From assembly GCA_019637995.1 (NCBI GenBank), contig JAHBUQ010000003.1:124001-188000 (forward strand): a stretch of 64,000 bases of DNA, read 5' to 3'. Shown in pieces: positions 44,815-54,023 of this stretch. Below the pieces are notes generated by a model. That model did not search any database. It was not told the origin of the DNA and was given only the letters and a program-made list of their open reading frames with translations. The translations under genes were made by a program, and so were the position numbers. Within the stretch, counting starts at the first letter, position 1. Each line of letters begins with the position of its first letter. This DNA is from Ignavibacteriota bacterium (lineage in GTDB: Bacteria > Bacteroidota > Ignavibacteria > Kapaibacteriales > UBA2268).

Positions 44815-47800
44815 TTACGGCATTACAACCACATTTTCAATGATAACCTCATTACCGGCTGAGATAACTACAGAGTAAACTCCTGCAGCCAAGCCTTTAA
44901 GAGGAATATTGAAGCTGTGACGTCCTGCATTGAAGTCAGTTCCACTTACAGGTAACAATACTTGCTTACCATCTGCTGTGAAGAATGATACAGTTACGTT
45001 TGCACTCTGTGAGAGGTCAATTGTAAGCGATACATTATCCCGTGCAGGGTTTGGAGTCAAGTATGATGAACTTAAGATATTGTCGCCTACAAGAGGTAAG
45101 TCTTCAATATCAAATGCACCCTTCAATGTAGAAGTAACACGATTATTTGATTCTAAATCAGCATTAGTATTATTATAGTTAATAACTGAACCTGAACCAT
45201 TGTAAGCATAAACCTTAAATGCATAGTTTCTGTTGCTTGCTAAATCGGTAATATCAACCGTTTCACCTGTTCCAACATAAGCTACAAAAGTATTACTTGC
45301 AAGGTTAGTACCATCATTCCAGGTTGATGTACCTGCATTGTAAGCTGTACCTGCTGATAACTGAACAGACAATGGTATAATATTATTTCTTCTGGCTGCT
45401 ACAACCACAGATCCGACAGCGTCAACACCGGTAGTCCAGGAAGCAGTCAATGATGAAGTTGTAACATTAGTAAAGTTCATATTAGTAGCTTGATTTGGCG
45501 GTACAATCGGTAGTAAGTTGAATGCATTGCTGTAACCATCGTTTAAGATAGCGTCATCATCCATAGCAACTAATACTATTCCTGCTTCACCAAGTGTTTC
45601 ATCATCTGCATCTAATGTGATAGTGCGTACTAATGAAGTACCTGTAGTTGGAATTGTACCGGTTAACTGACCTGATAAAGCTGAAATACCTGTATAGACA
45701 TCAAGAGTGAAATCTACATCTGCATTTGGATTTACAGGGTCGCCGTTACCATCAACAACTACTACAGTAATATTGAATGACTGACCTGTGATAAATGGAC
45801 CTGCAGGTAAATCAATTCTTAGTGCGGTTGGTTCTGATTCTAGGCTTGTGAATGTAACTTCTACTTCATCATAAGCATAACATGCACCATTTATAATTTC
45901 CCAGCCAAACGTGTAAACGCCATATTCTGAAACGGTTACTTCTGTTGTTGGGTCATTTTCATCAGCAAAATCAGCAGTTGCTTCTTCTGGTCCATCAACG
46001 AGAGTCCATGTTCCCATACCGGCTGAAGGAGTATTTGCACTGAGTTCGTAAGTGTAACCTGCTATATTGTCATCATCACCAGCGTCAGCAAGTACGATAG
46101 CATCTACTTGTACTGAATTAGTGATTGAATTTACACAATCATTTTCATCAGTGTAAGTATAAGTAAGTGTATGTGAACCTGCACCTGCTTCTGAAGGATC
46201 GAAGTAGTAAGCACCTTCTTCTTCATAAACGCCTGCACCAGAATAAACACCACCGGTTGGATAGCCACCCGTCAATGCAAATTCATCACCATCAGCACAT
46301 ACTGAACTGTATTCATCATCCCATTCTACAACTGGAAGTGCGTTAACTGTGATTTCGAATGTACAAGTATTTACACAACCTGTTTCTGAGTCAGTATATG
46401 TATATGTGATTGTATGGACATCTACACCCGCTACTGAAGGATCAAAGATATCTGATTCAACGCCTTCTCCTGAGAATGAACCACCTTCAGGTGATGCACC
46501 AAGCTCAGTTAAGTCAATTGCTTCAGCATCAACACAAACTTCGAAGTCTTCTGGACAATCTACTTCCGGAAGTGGATTAACTGTGATAGTAAATGTACAA
46601 GTATTTACACAACCTGTTTCTGGGTCAGTATATGTATATGTAATTGTATGATCATCTGCACCGGCTACTGAAGGTGTAAATACGTCTGATAATACACCGT
46701 CGCCTGAGAAATAACCACCATCAGGTAAAGCACCAAGTTCAGTTAAGTTAATTGCGTCAGCATCAATACATACTTCAAAGTCTTCAGGACAATCAAGTTC
46801 AGGAAGTGGGTTAACTGTAATAGTAAATGTACAAGTATTTACACAACCTGTTAAAGCTATATAAGTATATGTGATAACGTGATCGCCGGCACCGGCAACT
46901 GAAGGATCAAAGATGCCTGATTCAACGCCTTCACCTGAATAATTTCCACCTGTTGGTGAAGCTCCACTTAATGTTACAGGATTTGCATTAATACAAACCT
47001 CAAAATCTTCAGGACAGACAACTTCAGGCAATGGATTTACAAGGAATGTAAATTCGCAAGAATTTGAGCAACCTGTTTCAGAATCTGTGATTGTATAAGT
47101 AATTGTATGCTCACCTGCACCGGCAATAGATGGATTAAAGAAACCATCAGATACACCTGTACCGGAATATACACCACCACTTGGTGAAGCACCGGTTATT
47201 TCACTTAATTCTTGTAATGGATGATCAATACATGATACTAAGTCGAATGGACAAGAAATTTCAGGTAATGCATTAATAGTTATATCCTGAGTTGTTAAGT
47301 CTGAACACTCGCCGACAGTTACTTCATAAGTAATTGTGTAGTCACCGGGCTCTAAATCGGTTGGGTCAAAATTATCACCACTTACACCAGTACCTGAGAA
47401 GGAAACTTCAGCACCATCAGGAGGATTTACATAATCCAATAAATTAACAAGTGTTGTTGAACCTTCGCAAATTTCTTCAAAGGCTTCGGTAAATTCAGCT
47501 TCAGGAGCTGCAATTACTTCAACAGTTATTGTCATTTCTGATGTACATCCATTTTCATCTGTTACAGTATAAGTAACATCCCATTCACCGACAGTTGAAG
47601 GATCAAACTCATTGCCTGATACATAGCTACCGGAATAGCTTCCACCTTCAGGTTCGGCTGTAAATGTAAATGGCTGTGAACCAACACAAACAGGTCCTAC
47701 ATTTTCAAAACTTGTGATTACTGGAGCTACATTGACATAAATTGTCATATAATCTTCATCACTACAGCCATCTTCGTTTGTAATACTATAAGTTATTTCA

Positions 47801-50800
47801 TAATCACCATCTAATCCTTCCGGATCGAAGTAATTACCGGATACGCCAGTACCTGAGAATGTACCGCCAGGATTAGTTACATAAGTGCTTAAGTCAATTG
47901 AACCGCCATTATCACAAACTTCATCATAATCATCACTAAAGCTTGCATCAGGTGCAGCATTTACAGTTATTGTAAATTCACATGAGTTTTGGCAATTGGT
48001 GTTATCATCATAATAGTAATATGTGATAGTGTGTTCTCCTAATCCGGCATCACCAGGAATGAAATTATCCCCTGAAATACCATCTCCGCTATACCAACCA
48101 CCACTTGGTGAGGCAACATCCAACTCAATCCAATCATCATTTATACATACTTCAAAATCTTCAGGACAAGTTACTTCAGGTAAAGAGTAAACTGCGATAG
48201 TTATCGTTTCAGTTCCGGCACAAGCGCCCGGTGCTGTGTAAGTAACTTCATGGTAACCGGGACCGGCTAAAGCAGGATCAAAATCATATCCGGTAACGCC
48301 GGGTCCTGAGAAGGTACCACCATAAGGCTCTAAATCATAATCTAATTCAAATGTATCCCAATCAATACATACTTCATAATATTCTGGTTCCCAATAAATA
48401 TATTCAGGCTCTACAACTACAAACGTTGCTGTTTCTTCTACAACACAGCCACCACTTTCATAAGTGTAAGTTATTGTGTGTTCACCATAGCCTGCATCAT
48501 ACGGATTGAAAAAGTTTCCTGATACGCCTGGACCTGAGAATGTACCACCCTCAGGAGTTACCAATGATGTCATATCAAAATCACTATCATCTTCGGAGCA
48601 GAATTCATCTTCCGGGTCGTCAAATGTAACAGTCGGTGGATCATTTACTACTATAGTAATTTCATCATAAACTGTACAAGGACCATTGTAACCCTGCCAG
48701 CGTAATACGTAAGTACCTGATTGTGAGAATGTTACAGTTGTGCTGTATGAATCTCTGTCTTCAATATCTACAGGATCTTGTGGATTTTCAGTAATCCATT
48801 CACCATAGGCAGTTCCTGCATATCCGCTTGGATCTGAACCTTCAATATCAAATTCAGTATTGATACAAGTTTCGCCACCTACGCCTGCAGTCCATTCGTC
48901 AAGTTCATTCCAGAAAGTAACATATACATAGTCAGATGAAGTAGCGCAATCTGTTTCAATAGTCCATTCAAATGAATATGTTCCATAATCAGTTACAGTA
49001 ACTGATGTGTTATACATACTTGCATCAGCGAAATCAGCATCACCAATATTATCAATTGAGCTATACCACATTCCTGTTTCGCCAAGAATTGGAACACTGC
49101 CAAAAAGATTTGTAGTCAAACCGCAAACATTCTGGTCAAATCCTGCATCAGCAGGTGTAGGTGCTTCGCCTAAACCAAAAGATATGTCATCTGAATTTGA
49201 CTCGCAAATACCGTTTGGATCTGAAACAGTCCATAGTAAAGTATAGTCACCATAAGAATCTGTCTCAAAAGTAGCGTCAGGGTATGTAGCATTATCAAAG
49301 TAATATTCAGCATCTTCAGGTGCTGATGTTACTGTCCACATGCCTGTACCGACTGTCGGTGGAGTTGCATTTAAAAATACAACTAAGTCACCACAATCAT
49401 ATTCTTCATAAGCTGCTACGGCGTCACTTATTTCAGGACTCCATGTAACAGTGACTTCATCATAAGTTTCAGGACATATAGTTCCTTCAAAGAACCACTC
49501 ATCATATTCAGGATAGATAGTCCAAACAAATACATAAGTACCTTCTCCACCTTCAGGGATAGTTACTTCAGTATTTGGATCTTCATAATCTTCAAAAATA
49601 GCGTCATAAGAACCCGGACCAGAAATTTGTTCCCATTCTCCATATCCAATTTCAGGTGTATTAGCGTTTAAGAATACAGAAACATTGCCGCAAACTTCGA
49701 TATCTTCGCCTGCATCAGCAACTGTTGGCGCTTCTTCGAAAATAACCATTATAGCTGCATAATTAGCATCATTGTATTCAATATCATATTCTTCATCATA
49801 GTAAATGTCATCGCAAGCACCACCTGAGCTAACACTCCAAATGAAATAATATAATCCATATCCAGGAACAGTTACAGTAACTTCAGGAGAATTTGCATTA
49901 GGTGAAAATGTAACATCTCCATCAATTTCACTTTCGAAATATGGAACTGCTACCCATGTTCCTGTACCTGAAGTAGGTGCTACAGCTTCAAGGTCTATAG
50001 TTAAGCTGTTACAAACTCCTGCAAAACCAAAAGGTGGACCCTCTTGAAACTCTTCATCGAACCAACCTGTTAAAATCTCAGCTTCTGAAGGTGGTTCAGT
50101 AAGTGTTATAGTAACATCATCAAAAGTAGGATTACATCCGTTTTGAGTAATTGTCCAACGGAATACATAAGTTCCGTAAGCATCTAATTCTATTTCATCA
50201 TTGTATGCTAGCTCTTCCAAATCAACATCAGTTAAAGAAGAACCTGAAGGTTTAGAGATAATAGTCCAGGTACCTGTTGCCGGTGATGGATCATTACCTT
50301 CCATATCTACAAAATATTCTGTATAGTCGCACAAGTCCTGGTCAGGACCTGCATTAGCAATCGGACCATTTTGATAAGCATCAACAATAAATTCTACTCT
50401 GTTTCCAGATTCTAAACCTGTTTTATTGCTTACTGCGGCAATCCAGAATGATGTTTCGCCAGCTGCAGTTGGTGTCAAGTTAAGTGATAAATAAGCAAAG
50501 CCACCAAAATAAGCAGTACCGCCGATTTCAGCGTCATAAGCTCTGAATTTATGCTGGTCAGTACCATTACCCGGATTTGGTCCGGTAGGTGTTAAAATAT
50601 GCGTATTTGTAAGACAAACTTCTGCAGATGTATACGGCAAAGTAGCATCCTGCGGTAAAGTCGTAACAGGTGCACCATTTCTCCATGCACTCTTTCCACC
50701 ATTGAGAGTACTACGCACTCTGTAGTAATAAGTTGTGTTTGGCGTAATGTCTGTTGGGGGAGCATCTTCAATATCAAAATCATTAATATCGCCTATATCA

Positions 50801-51390
50801 AGATTAGTGTACCAAACTAATCCTGTAGCAAAAGTACTTGATAAAGATGCAGTTAATTCAAATCCATCCCAGTCACCTGATGGAGGATTAGTCCAATTCA
50901 TTCTGAAAGAAGTGAAAGTAACATTATCAGCAAATACTGAAGCCGGTCTTTCAGGAAGCGTAGTGAAAGAGCGAGGATTATTGGTTACATCAGATAAGTT
51001 GTACCCATCTCCGTCAAATTCAAAAGCTTTTACGGTATATTCCGTACCGGGCTGAAGCCCTGTAATTGTTACAATTCTACCCGTACCGGTAGCCGAAAAA
51101 ACAACTCTGGTATCAGAGCTTATTATTTCAGCTGAGCCAAAGTTTGCGTTTGCAGGTGAATAGAAATCATCAACATCAGTTGGGTTATCTGATATAGAAT
51201 TTCCTTCTTCAATTACAATAATTCTACCATCACCATTACCTCTTGTACCAACAATAACTCTCACCGAAGTGGCAGCTATGTTACTAAAAGAGATGTTACT
51301 GGATTGGGTGGAAGGCTGCGCAAACAACTCTGCTGATGAAAGCATGACTAATAATAAGCCTGCTGTCAATATCGAGAGTAAACGTTGCAT
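44815..51390 (-). CDS. Giant T9SS-secreted surface protein with Ig-like/PKD-like and fibronectin-III repeats
   Basis: This 2191-residue protein has a signal peptide (MQRLLSILTAGLLLVMLSSA). Fibronectin-III-like modules occupy about 25-340. Six PKD-like 'G-T-W' modules span about 343-920 (e.g. ANAGPDQDLCDYTEYFVD, ADAGEDIEVCGNVSVFLN), and a seventh lies at about 1769-1850. Eleven Cys-containing repeats of about 78 residues span about 920-1768, with the pattern 'C-P-E-D-F-E-V-C..G-G-x-(Y/F)-S-G-x-G-V..F-D-P..H-x-I-T-Y-T-Y..G-C-V-N-T-C-x-F-x-I-T-V-N-x-L-P'. A filament-type region with a further fibronectin module follows (about 1960-2090). The end (2109-2191) is a full type A Por sorting domain (LTPNPARDNVSLTI, 'GLAAGVYSVVISAGNEVII'). 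It is a T9SS cargo, probably an adhesin or gliding-type filament. The middle repeats 8-10 are very close at DNA level. Confidence 0.93.
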   Translation of the reverse strand: MQRLLSILTAGLLLVMLSSAELFAQPSTQSSNISFSNIAATSVRVIVGTRGNGDGRIIVIEEGNSISDNPTDVDDFYSPANANFGSAEIISSDTRVVFSATGTGRIVTITGLQPGTEYTVKAFEFDGDGYNLSDVTNNPRSFTTLPERPASVFADNVTFTSFRMNWTNPPSGDWDGFELTASLSSTFATGLVWYTNLDIGDINDFDIEDAPPTDITPNTTYYYRVRSTLNGGKSAWRNGAPVTTLPQDATLPYTSAEVCLTNTHILTPTGPNPGNGTDQHKFRAYDAEIGGTAYFGGFAYLSLNLTPTAAGETSFWIAAVSNKTGLESGNRVEFIVDAYQNGPIANAGPDQDLCDYTEYFVDMEGNDPSPATGTWTIISKPSGSSLTDVDLEELAYNDEIELDAYGTYVFRWTITQNGCNPTFDDVTITLTEPPSEAEILTGWFDEEFQEGPPFGFAGVCNSLTIDLEAVAPTSGTGTWVAVPYFESEIDGDVTFSPNANSPEVTVTVPGYGLYYFIWSVSSGGACDDIYYDEEYDIEYNDANYAAIMVIFEEAPTVADAGEDIEVCGNVSVFLNANTPEIGYGEWEQISGPGSYDAIFEDYEDPNTEVTIPEGGEGTYVFVWTIYPEYDEWFFEGTICPETYDEVTVTWSPEISDAVAAYEEYDCGDLVVFLNATPPTVGTGMWTVTSAPEDAEYYFDNATYPDATFETDSYGDYTLLWTVSDPNGICESNSDDISFGLGEAPTPADAGFDQNVCGLTTNLFGSVPILGETGMWYSSIDNIGDADFADASMYNTSVTVTDYGTYSFEWTIETDCATSSDYVYVTFWNELDEWTAGVGGETCINTEFDIEGSDPSGYAGTAYGEWITENPQDPVDIEDRDSYSTTVTFSQSGTYVLRWQGYNGPCTVYDEITIVVNDPPTVTFDDPEDEFCSEDDSDFDMTSLVTPEGGTFSGPGVSGNFFNPYDAGYGEHTITYTYESGGCVVEETATFVVVEPEYIYWEPEYYEVCIDWDTFELDYDLEPYGGTFSGPGVTGYDFDPALAGPGYHEVTYTAPGACAGTETITIAVYSLPEVTCPEDFEVCINDDWIELDVASPSGGWYSGDGISGDNFIPGDAGLGEHTITYYYYDDNTNCQNSCEFTITVNAAPDASFSDDYDEVCDNGGSIDLSTYVTNPGGTFSGTGVSGNYFDPEGLDGDYEITYSITNEDGCSDEDYMTIYVNVAPVITSFENVGPVCVGSQPFTFTAEPEGGSYSGSYVSGNEFDPSTVGEWDVTYTVTDENGCTSEMTITVEVIAAPEAEFTEAFEEICEGSTTLVNLLDYVNPPDGAEVSFSGTGVSGDNFDPTDLEPGDYTITYEVTVGECSDLTTQDITINALPEISCPFDLVSCIDHPLQELSEITGASPSGGVYSGTGVSDGFFNPSIAGAGEHTITYTITDSETGCSNSCEFTFLVNPLPEVVCPEDFEVCINANPVTLSGASPTGGNYSGEGVESGIFDPSVAGAGDHVITYTYIALTGCVNTCTFTITVNPLPELDCPEDFEVCIDADAINLTELGALPDGGYFSGDGVLSDVFTPSVAGADDHTITYTYTDPETGCVNTCTFTITVNPLPEVDCPEDFEVCVDAEAIDLTELGASPEGGSFSGEGVESDIFDPSVAGVDVHTITYTYTDSETGCVNTCTFEITVNALPVVEWDDEYSSVCADGDEFALTGGYPTGGVYSGAGVYEEEGAYYFDPSEAGAGSHTLTYTYTDENDCVNSITNSVQVDAIVLADAGDDDNIAGYTYELSANTPSAGMGTWTLVDGPEEATADFADENDPTTEVTVSEYGVYTFGWEIINGACYAYDEVEVTFTSLESEPTALRIDLPAGPFITGQSFNITVVVVDGNGDPVNPNADVDFTLDVYTGISALSGQLTGTIPTTGTSLVRTITLDADDETLGEAGIVLVAMDDDAILNDGYSNAFNLLPIVPPNQATNMNFTNVTTSSLTASWTTGVDAVGSVVVAARRNNIIPLSVQLSAGTAYNAGTSTWNDGTNLASNTFVAYVGTGETVDITDLASNRNYAFKVYAYNGSGSVINYNNTNADLESNNRVTSTLKGAFDIEDLPLVGDNILSSSYLTPNPARDNVSLTIDLSQSANVTVSFFTADGKQVLLPVSGTDFNAGRHSFNIPLKGLAAGVYSVVISAGNEVIIENVVVMP

Positions 51391-51499
51391 AATATAATAC
51401 CTTTAAAAAAGTTAAACATTTATGTTAGTTAAAAAAAATCTATTTGTTTCACTTGTTCTTAACATATCCGAAATAATATTTTTCAGACATACTAAAATA

Positions 51500-51507
51500 C
51501 AAATATA
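51500..51507 (-). promoter_or_regulatory. Candidate -7 element for the giant surface protein
   Basis: TATATTTG matches TAnnTTTG and lies about 110 nt upstream of the ATG at 51390. TTTG motifs upstream lie at non-canonical spacings (11 and 24 nt), so confidence is low. Confidence 0.3.
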
Positions 51508-51633
51508 TATTCAAATGACAAAATAATTTTTCAAATTCAGTAATTTTATTCAAAAATAATAAGTATAAATACCTAATTTCACACTAAATTCTCTACAGTC
51601 TGCGGCACTTCATGTACGCATGACTATACCCTT

Positions 51634-51756
51634 GTGTCACACTGAGAGAAGTCGAAGTGTGCTCTTTAGTCTTCGACTACGCTAAGACTGACATAAAATA
51701 TCATAACATCAACCAAGTGTCACACTGAGAGAAGTCGAAGTGTGCTCAGACTGACA
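51634..51756. repeat. REP-like element, copies 2 and 3 with inverted arms
   Basis: A 31-nt sequence (GTGTCACACTGAGAGAAGTC and the next 11 nt) is repeated identically at 51634-51664 and 51717-51747. Between them, CTTCGACTACGCTAAGACTG (51670-51689 and onward) is the inverted arm of copy 2, so copy 2 folds into a stem-loop with its arms about 13 nt apart. Copy 3 is followed by a truncated inverted arm (GCTCAGACTGACA). The core GAGxGAAGTCGAAG is shared with the element at 9402-9482. No transposase gene is present. Confidence 0.8.
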
Positions 51757-51774
51757 AATAACTTATCAAGCAAT

Positions 51775-52848
51775 CTACAAATTGACAATGAACACTTCAG
51801 AATAATTAGATTCAAAATATTGGTTAGCAGATTTTATGCGTATATAATACGTTCTCTTTTGCTCCAATTCATCAAACTCAAATGCAGATAATTCTCCTAC
51901 ATCAATAGTGCCGTAAATTTCTTCAGGCTCCACAAAATCCTCATCCAGAGCTAACTCGATAATATAAGTACTTGCGGATTTGACTTTCTCCCACTCCACA
52001 ACTATCTTTTGACTTCCGCCCTTTTGAGATTCAGCTTTTTTTTGTACTTTCACATTTTTTGGAGTTTCGAGAGTTGTTGCAATGCGTGCTGCATTAGCGA
52101 GCTTAGTAACTTGCGGGTTGTAATGAGTGCTTTTACCTTTACCGTTAAACTCATAAGAAGTAACATAATAATATGTTCCGGGCTCTAATCCGCTAACTTT
52201 GACAGACTTCTCATTATCATTTCCGGAATAAACAACAAACACTCCGCTTGAAGGTTCAAATCCTTGACCAAATGTACTGTTTGCAGTATATTCGGAGGCA
52301 TTCGACGGAATAAAATCATTCGGAGAGCGACTAACAGTAAAAAGCGTTTTTTCTCCCGAGCCTGCCCGAGCATAAATATCAATCGAATTGTGAGTCTGAT
52401 TTGACCACATTATTTTCTGGGCTTGCCTTTCGGGCATTTCGGCAAGAGTAGTGTGAGATACTTCAAATATCTTTTTGAAACTGTTTTTTTCCTTTTTATA
52501 CAATATGAAATCATAGATTTGGTCAGGCTTAAGGTTGATTATGTTGAAATCTCCGGAGACTTTGCCCGAAAAAAATACTACATTGCCCTCACCTGTTATC
52601 GCAACAGAATCTGCTGAACTGTAGCTCAATGATGGTATATATGAAATATTTTGGGGAGGAACTGAAGCATATTCCGCTGATTTAACCACACCAATATATT
52701 CACTATTATTGCTTATTTGCATTGTTATATTTACACTTATGGAATTTTCCAGATGATTGGTTATTTTTACTGATTCATTCTGAGAAGAATAATTGCAGTA
52801 AAAAATAATCAAAATAGCTATGGTGACGACAGAAATATTTTTTATCAT
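51775..52848 (-). CDS. Secreted fibronectin-III-like protein
   Basis: This 357-residue protein has a hydrophobic N-terminal signal (ISVVTIAILIIFYCNYSS), and the Cys near its end suggests a possible lipoprotein. Three beta-sandwich modules follow: about 30-130, 140-245 ('VKVSGLEPGTYYYVTSYEFN' is a fibronectin-type strand set) and 255-357 (VVEWEKVKSASTYIIELALD, 'KRTYYIRIKSANQYFES'). The middle module resembles the N-terminal fibronectin module of the giant protein (GLQPGTEYTVKAFEFDGDGY). No T9SS CTD is seen. It lies upstream of the giant gene on the same strand, with the repeat cluster between them. Confidence 0.65.
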   Translation of the reverse strand: MIKNISVVTIAILIIFYCNYSSQNESVKITNHLENSISVNITMQISNNSEYIGVVKSAEYASVPPQNISYIPSLSYSSADSVAITGEGNVVFFSGKVSGDFNIINLKPDQIYDFILYKKEKNSFKKIFEVSHTTLAEMPERQAQKIMWSNQTHNSIDIYARAGSGEKTLFTVSRSPNDFIPSNASEYTANSTFGQGFEPSSGVFVVYSGNDNEKSVKVSGLEPGTYYYVTSYEFNGKGKSTHYNPQVTKLANAARIATTLETPKNVKVQKKAESQKGGSQKIVVEWEKVKSASTYIIELALDEDFVEPEEIYGTIDVGELSAFEFDELEQKRTYYIRIKSANQYFESNYSEVFIVNL

Positions 52849-52972
52849 AATTAAATAGAAAATAGAATAAAAACAAGTCTATTAAAGTATCAGCTACTAT
52901 AATATTGGATAAAATCTTTCCACAAATTCAAATTGAGTAATAATTAAGCATTATTAACAATAATTAATTAAT

Positions 52973-53001
52973 ATACGTAGCATTTAAAAAACACTACGTA
53001 T
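52973..53001. repeat. Perfect inverted repeat (hairpin) near mscS
   Basis: ATACGTAG (52973-52980) and CTACGTAT (52994-53001) form an 8-bp stem with a 13-nt A-rich loop, in the 219-bp gap after the mscS stop. It may act as a terminator, but the T-tract on the minus strand is poor. Confidence 0.4.
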
Positions 53002-53067
53002 TTATACTTAGTAATTAATACTTATTAGTGTGTTTTCTGTTAATAATTTGAATGAAAATCGCAAATT

Positions 53068-53883
53068 TTATTTAGAATTTTTAACATGTACATCCATTTG
53101 TGGAAATGGAATATTAAGTCCTTCCTTGCCAAATGTTTTGTAAATATTATCATTCATATCAAAGAAAACACCCCAGTAATCCGGGGAGTTCACCCAAGCC
53201 CTCACAGTAAAATTAACAGAGCTGTTAGCAAGAGCCGAAACAGCCACGAAAGGCTCCGGATCACCAAGAATTCGGGTATCTGCCTGACAGAGCTCAAGTA
53301 TAACCTTTTTAGCTTTGTCTGTATCATCACCATAAGCTATGCCAAAAGTCCAGTCAACTCTTCGAATCGGTTCTTTTGTAAAATTAATCAATGAAGAAGT
53401 TGATAGTCCTCCGTTAGGAATAATAACAGTCCTGTTATCAACTGTTAAAATATAAGTACTAAATATTTGAATTTCCTTTACCGTCCCTAAAAAACCTTGG
53501 GTTTCGATGAAATCACCGACTTTAAAAGGCTTAAGAATAAGCAAAATTACTCCCCCTGCAAAATTCTGCAAAGTACCGGAAAGTGCCATTCCAATTGCTA
53601 AACCGGCAGCTCCGAGCATAGCAATGAAAGAAGTCATTTCCACACCTAACATACTAAGTACACTGACAATCAATAGTACTTTAAGCAATATATTGATTAT
53701 ACCTTTCAGAAATGGTTTTAAAGAAATGTCAAGGTTTTGGTTATCAAGGAACCTTTCTGTTGCTTTTGTCAAAATTACAACTACTTTCAATCCGATAAAT
53801 AATACGACAATAGCACCAACTAACTTCGGTCCATATTCAATAACAATATCAGTTAATTTGATTAATATTTGGTCTGTATCCAC
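53068..53883 (-). CDS. Small-conductance mechanosensitive channel (MscS family)
   Basis: This 271-residue inner-membrane channel opens under membrane tension to release osmolytes. Three transmembrane helices are predicted; the pore helix reads 'MLGAAGLAIGMALSGTLQNF' with the Gly/Ala-rich face of MscS TM3. 'GVILLILKPFKVGDFIETQG', GTVKEIQIFSTYILTVDNRT and VIIPNGGLSTSSLINF are the beta-domain signature. The start is GTG at 53883 with a strong AGGAGAG site 6 nt upstream. Length is close to E. coli MscS (286). Confidence 0.94.
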   Translation of the reverse strand: MDTDQILIKLTDIVIEYGPKLVGAIVVLFIGLKVVVILTKATERFLDNQNLDISLKPFLKGIINILLKVLLIVSVLSMLGVEMTSFIAMLGAAGLAIGMALSGTLQNFAGGVILLILKPFKVGDFIETQGFLGTVKEIQIFSTYILTVDNRTVIIPNGGLSTSSLINFTKEPIRRVDWTFGIAYGDDTDKAKKVILELCQADTRILGDPEPFVAVSALANSSVNFTVRAWVNSPDYWGVFFDMNDNIYKTFGKEGLNIPFPQMDVHVKNSK

Positions 53884-53962
53884 TTTTCTCTCCTGTTATT
53901 TTATAAATATGAATAAAATATTACGAATAAATCATTCAATTATTTATTAATTCTCTATATTC

Positions 53963-54003
53963 AAAAAAAAACGAGGCAAAAACAATTGGTATTTGCCTCG
54001 TTT
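53963..54003 (-). terminator. Terminator at end of the respiratory operon
   Basis: AAACGAGGCAAA pairs with TTTGCCTCGTTT (53992-54003) around a 10-nt loop, with eight or nine T on the minus strand side. It lies 20 bp after the stop at 54024 and closes the Act/cox transcript. Confidence 0.9.
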
Positions 54004-54023
54004 AAAATAATATAAAAGTAAAT

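Larger units (their letters stand above)
51391..51774. other. Intergenic region carrying two REP-like copies
   Basis: These 384 bp hold the upstream region of the giant gene (with a TATATTTG at 51500-51507) and the repeat cluster at 51634-51756, which ends close to the stop of the next gene (51775). No open frame of coding character is seen in the region. Confidence 0.7.

Noticed and set aside
46330..48640. Regularly spaced repeats that could suggest a CRISPR array
   Set aside because: The repeats are about 230 bp, in frame, and encode protein modules of about 78 residues; there are no unique short spacers or cas genes.
51775..52848. Fibronectin-III protein as a T9SS cargo
   Set aside because: No type A or B sorting domain is present at the C-terminus; the similarity to the giant protein is limited to one module.
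52973..53001. Operator site of the mscS gene
   Set aside because: The palindrome lies downstream of mscS (which reads on the minus strand from 53883), so it cannot control its initiation; I list it only as a hairpin.
53507..53950. A 147-codon plus-strand frame over mscS and its upstream region
   Set aside because: The MscS protein on the opposite strand explains the sequence fully; the antisense product has no domain character.
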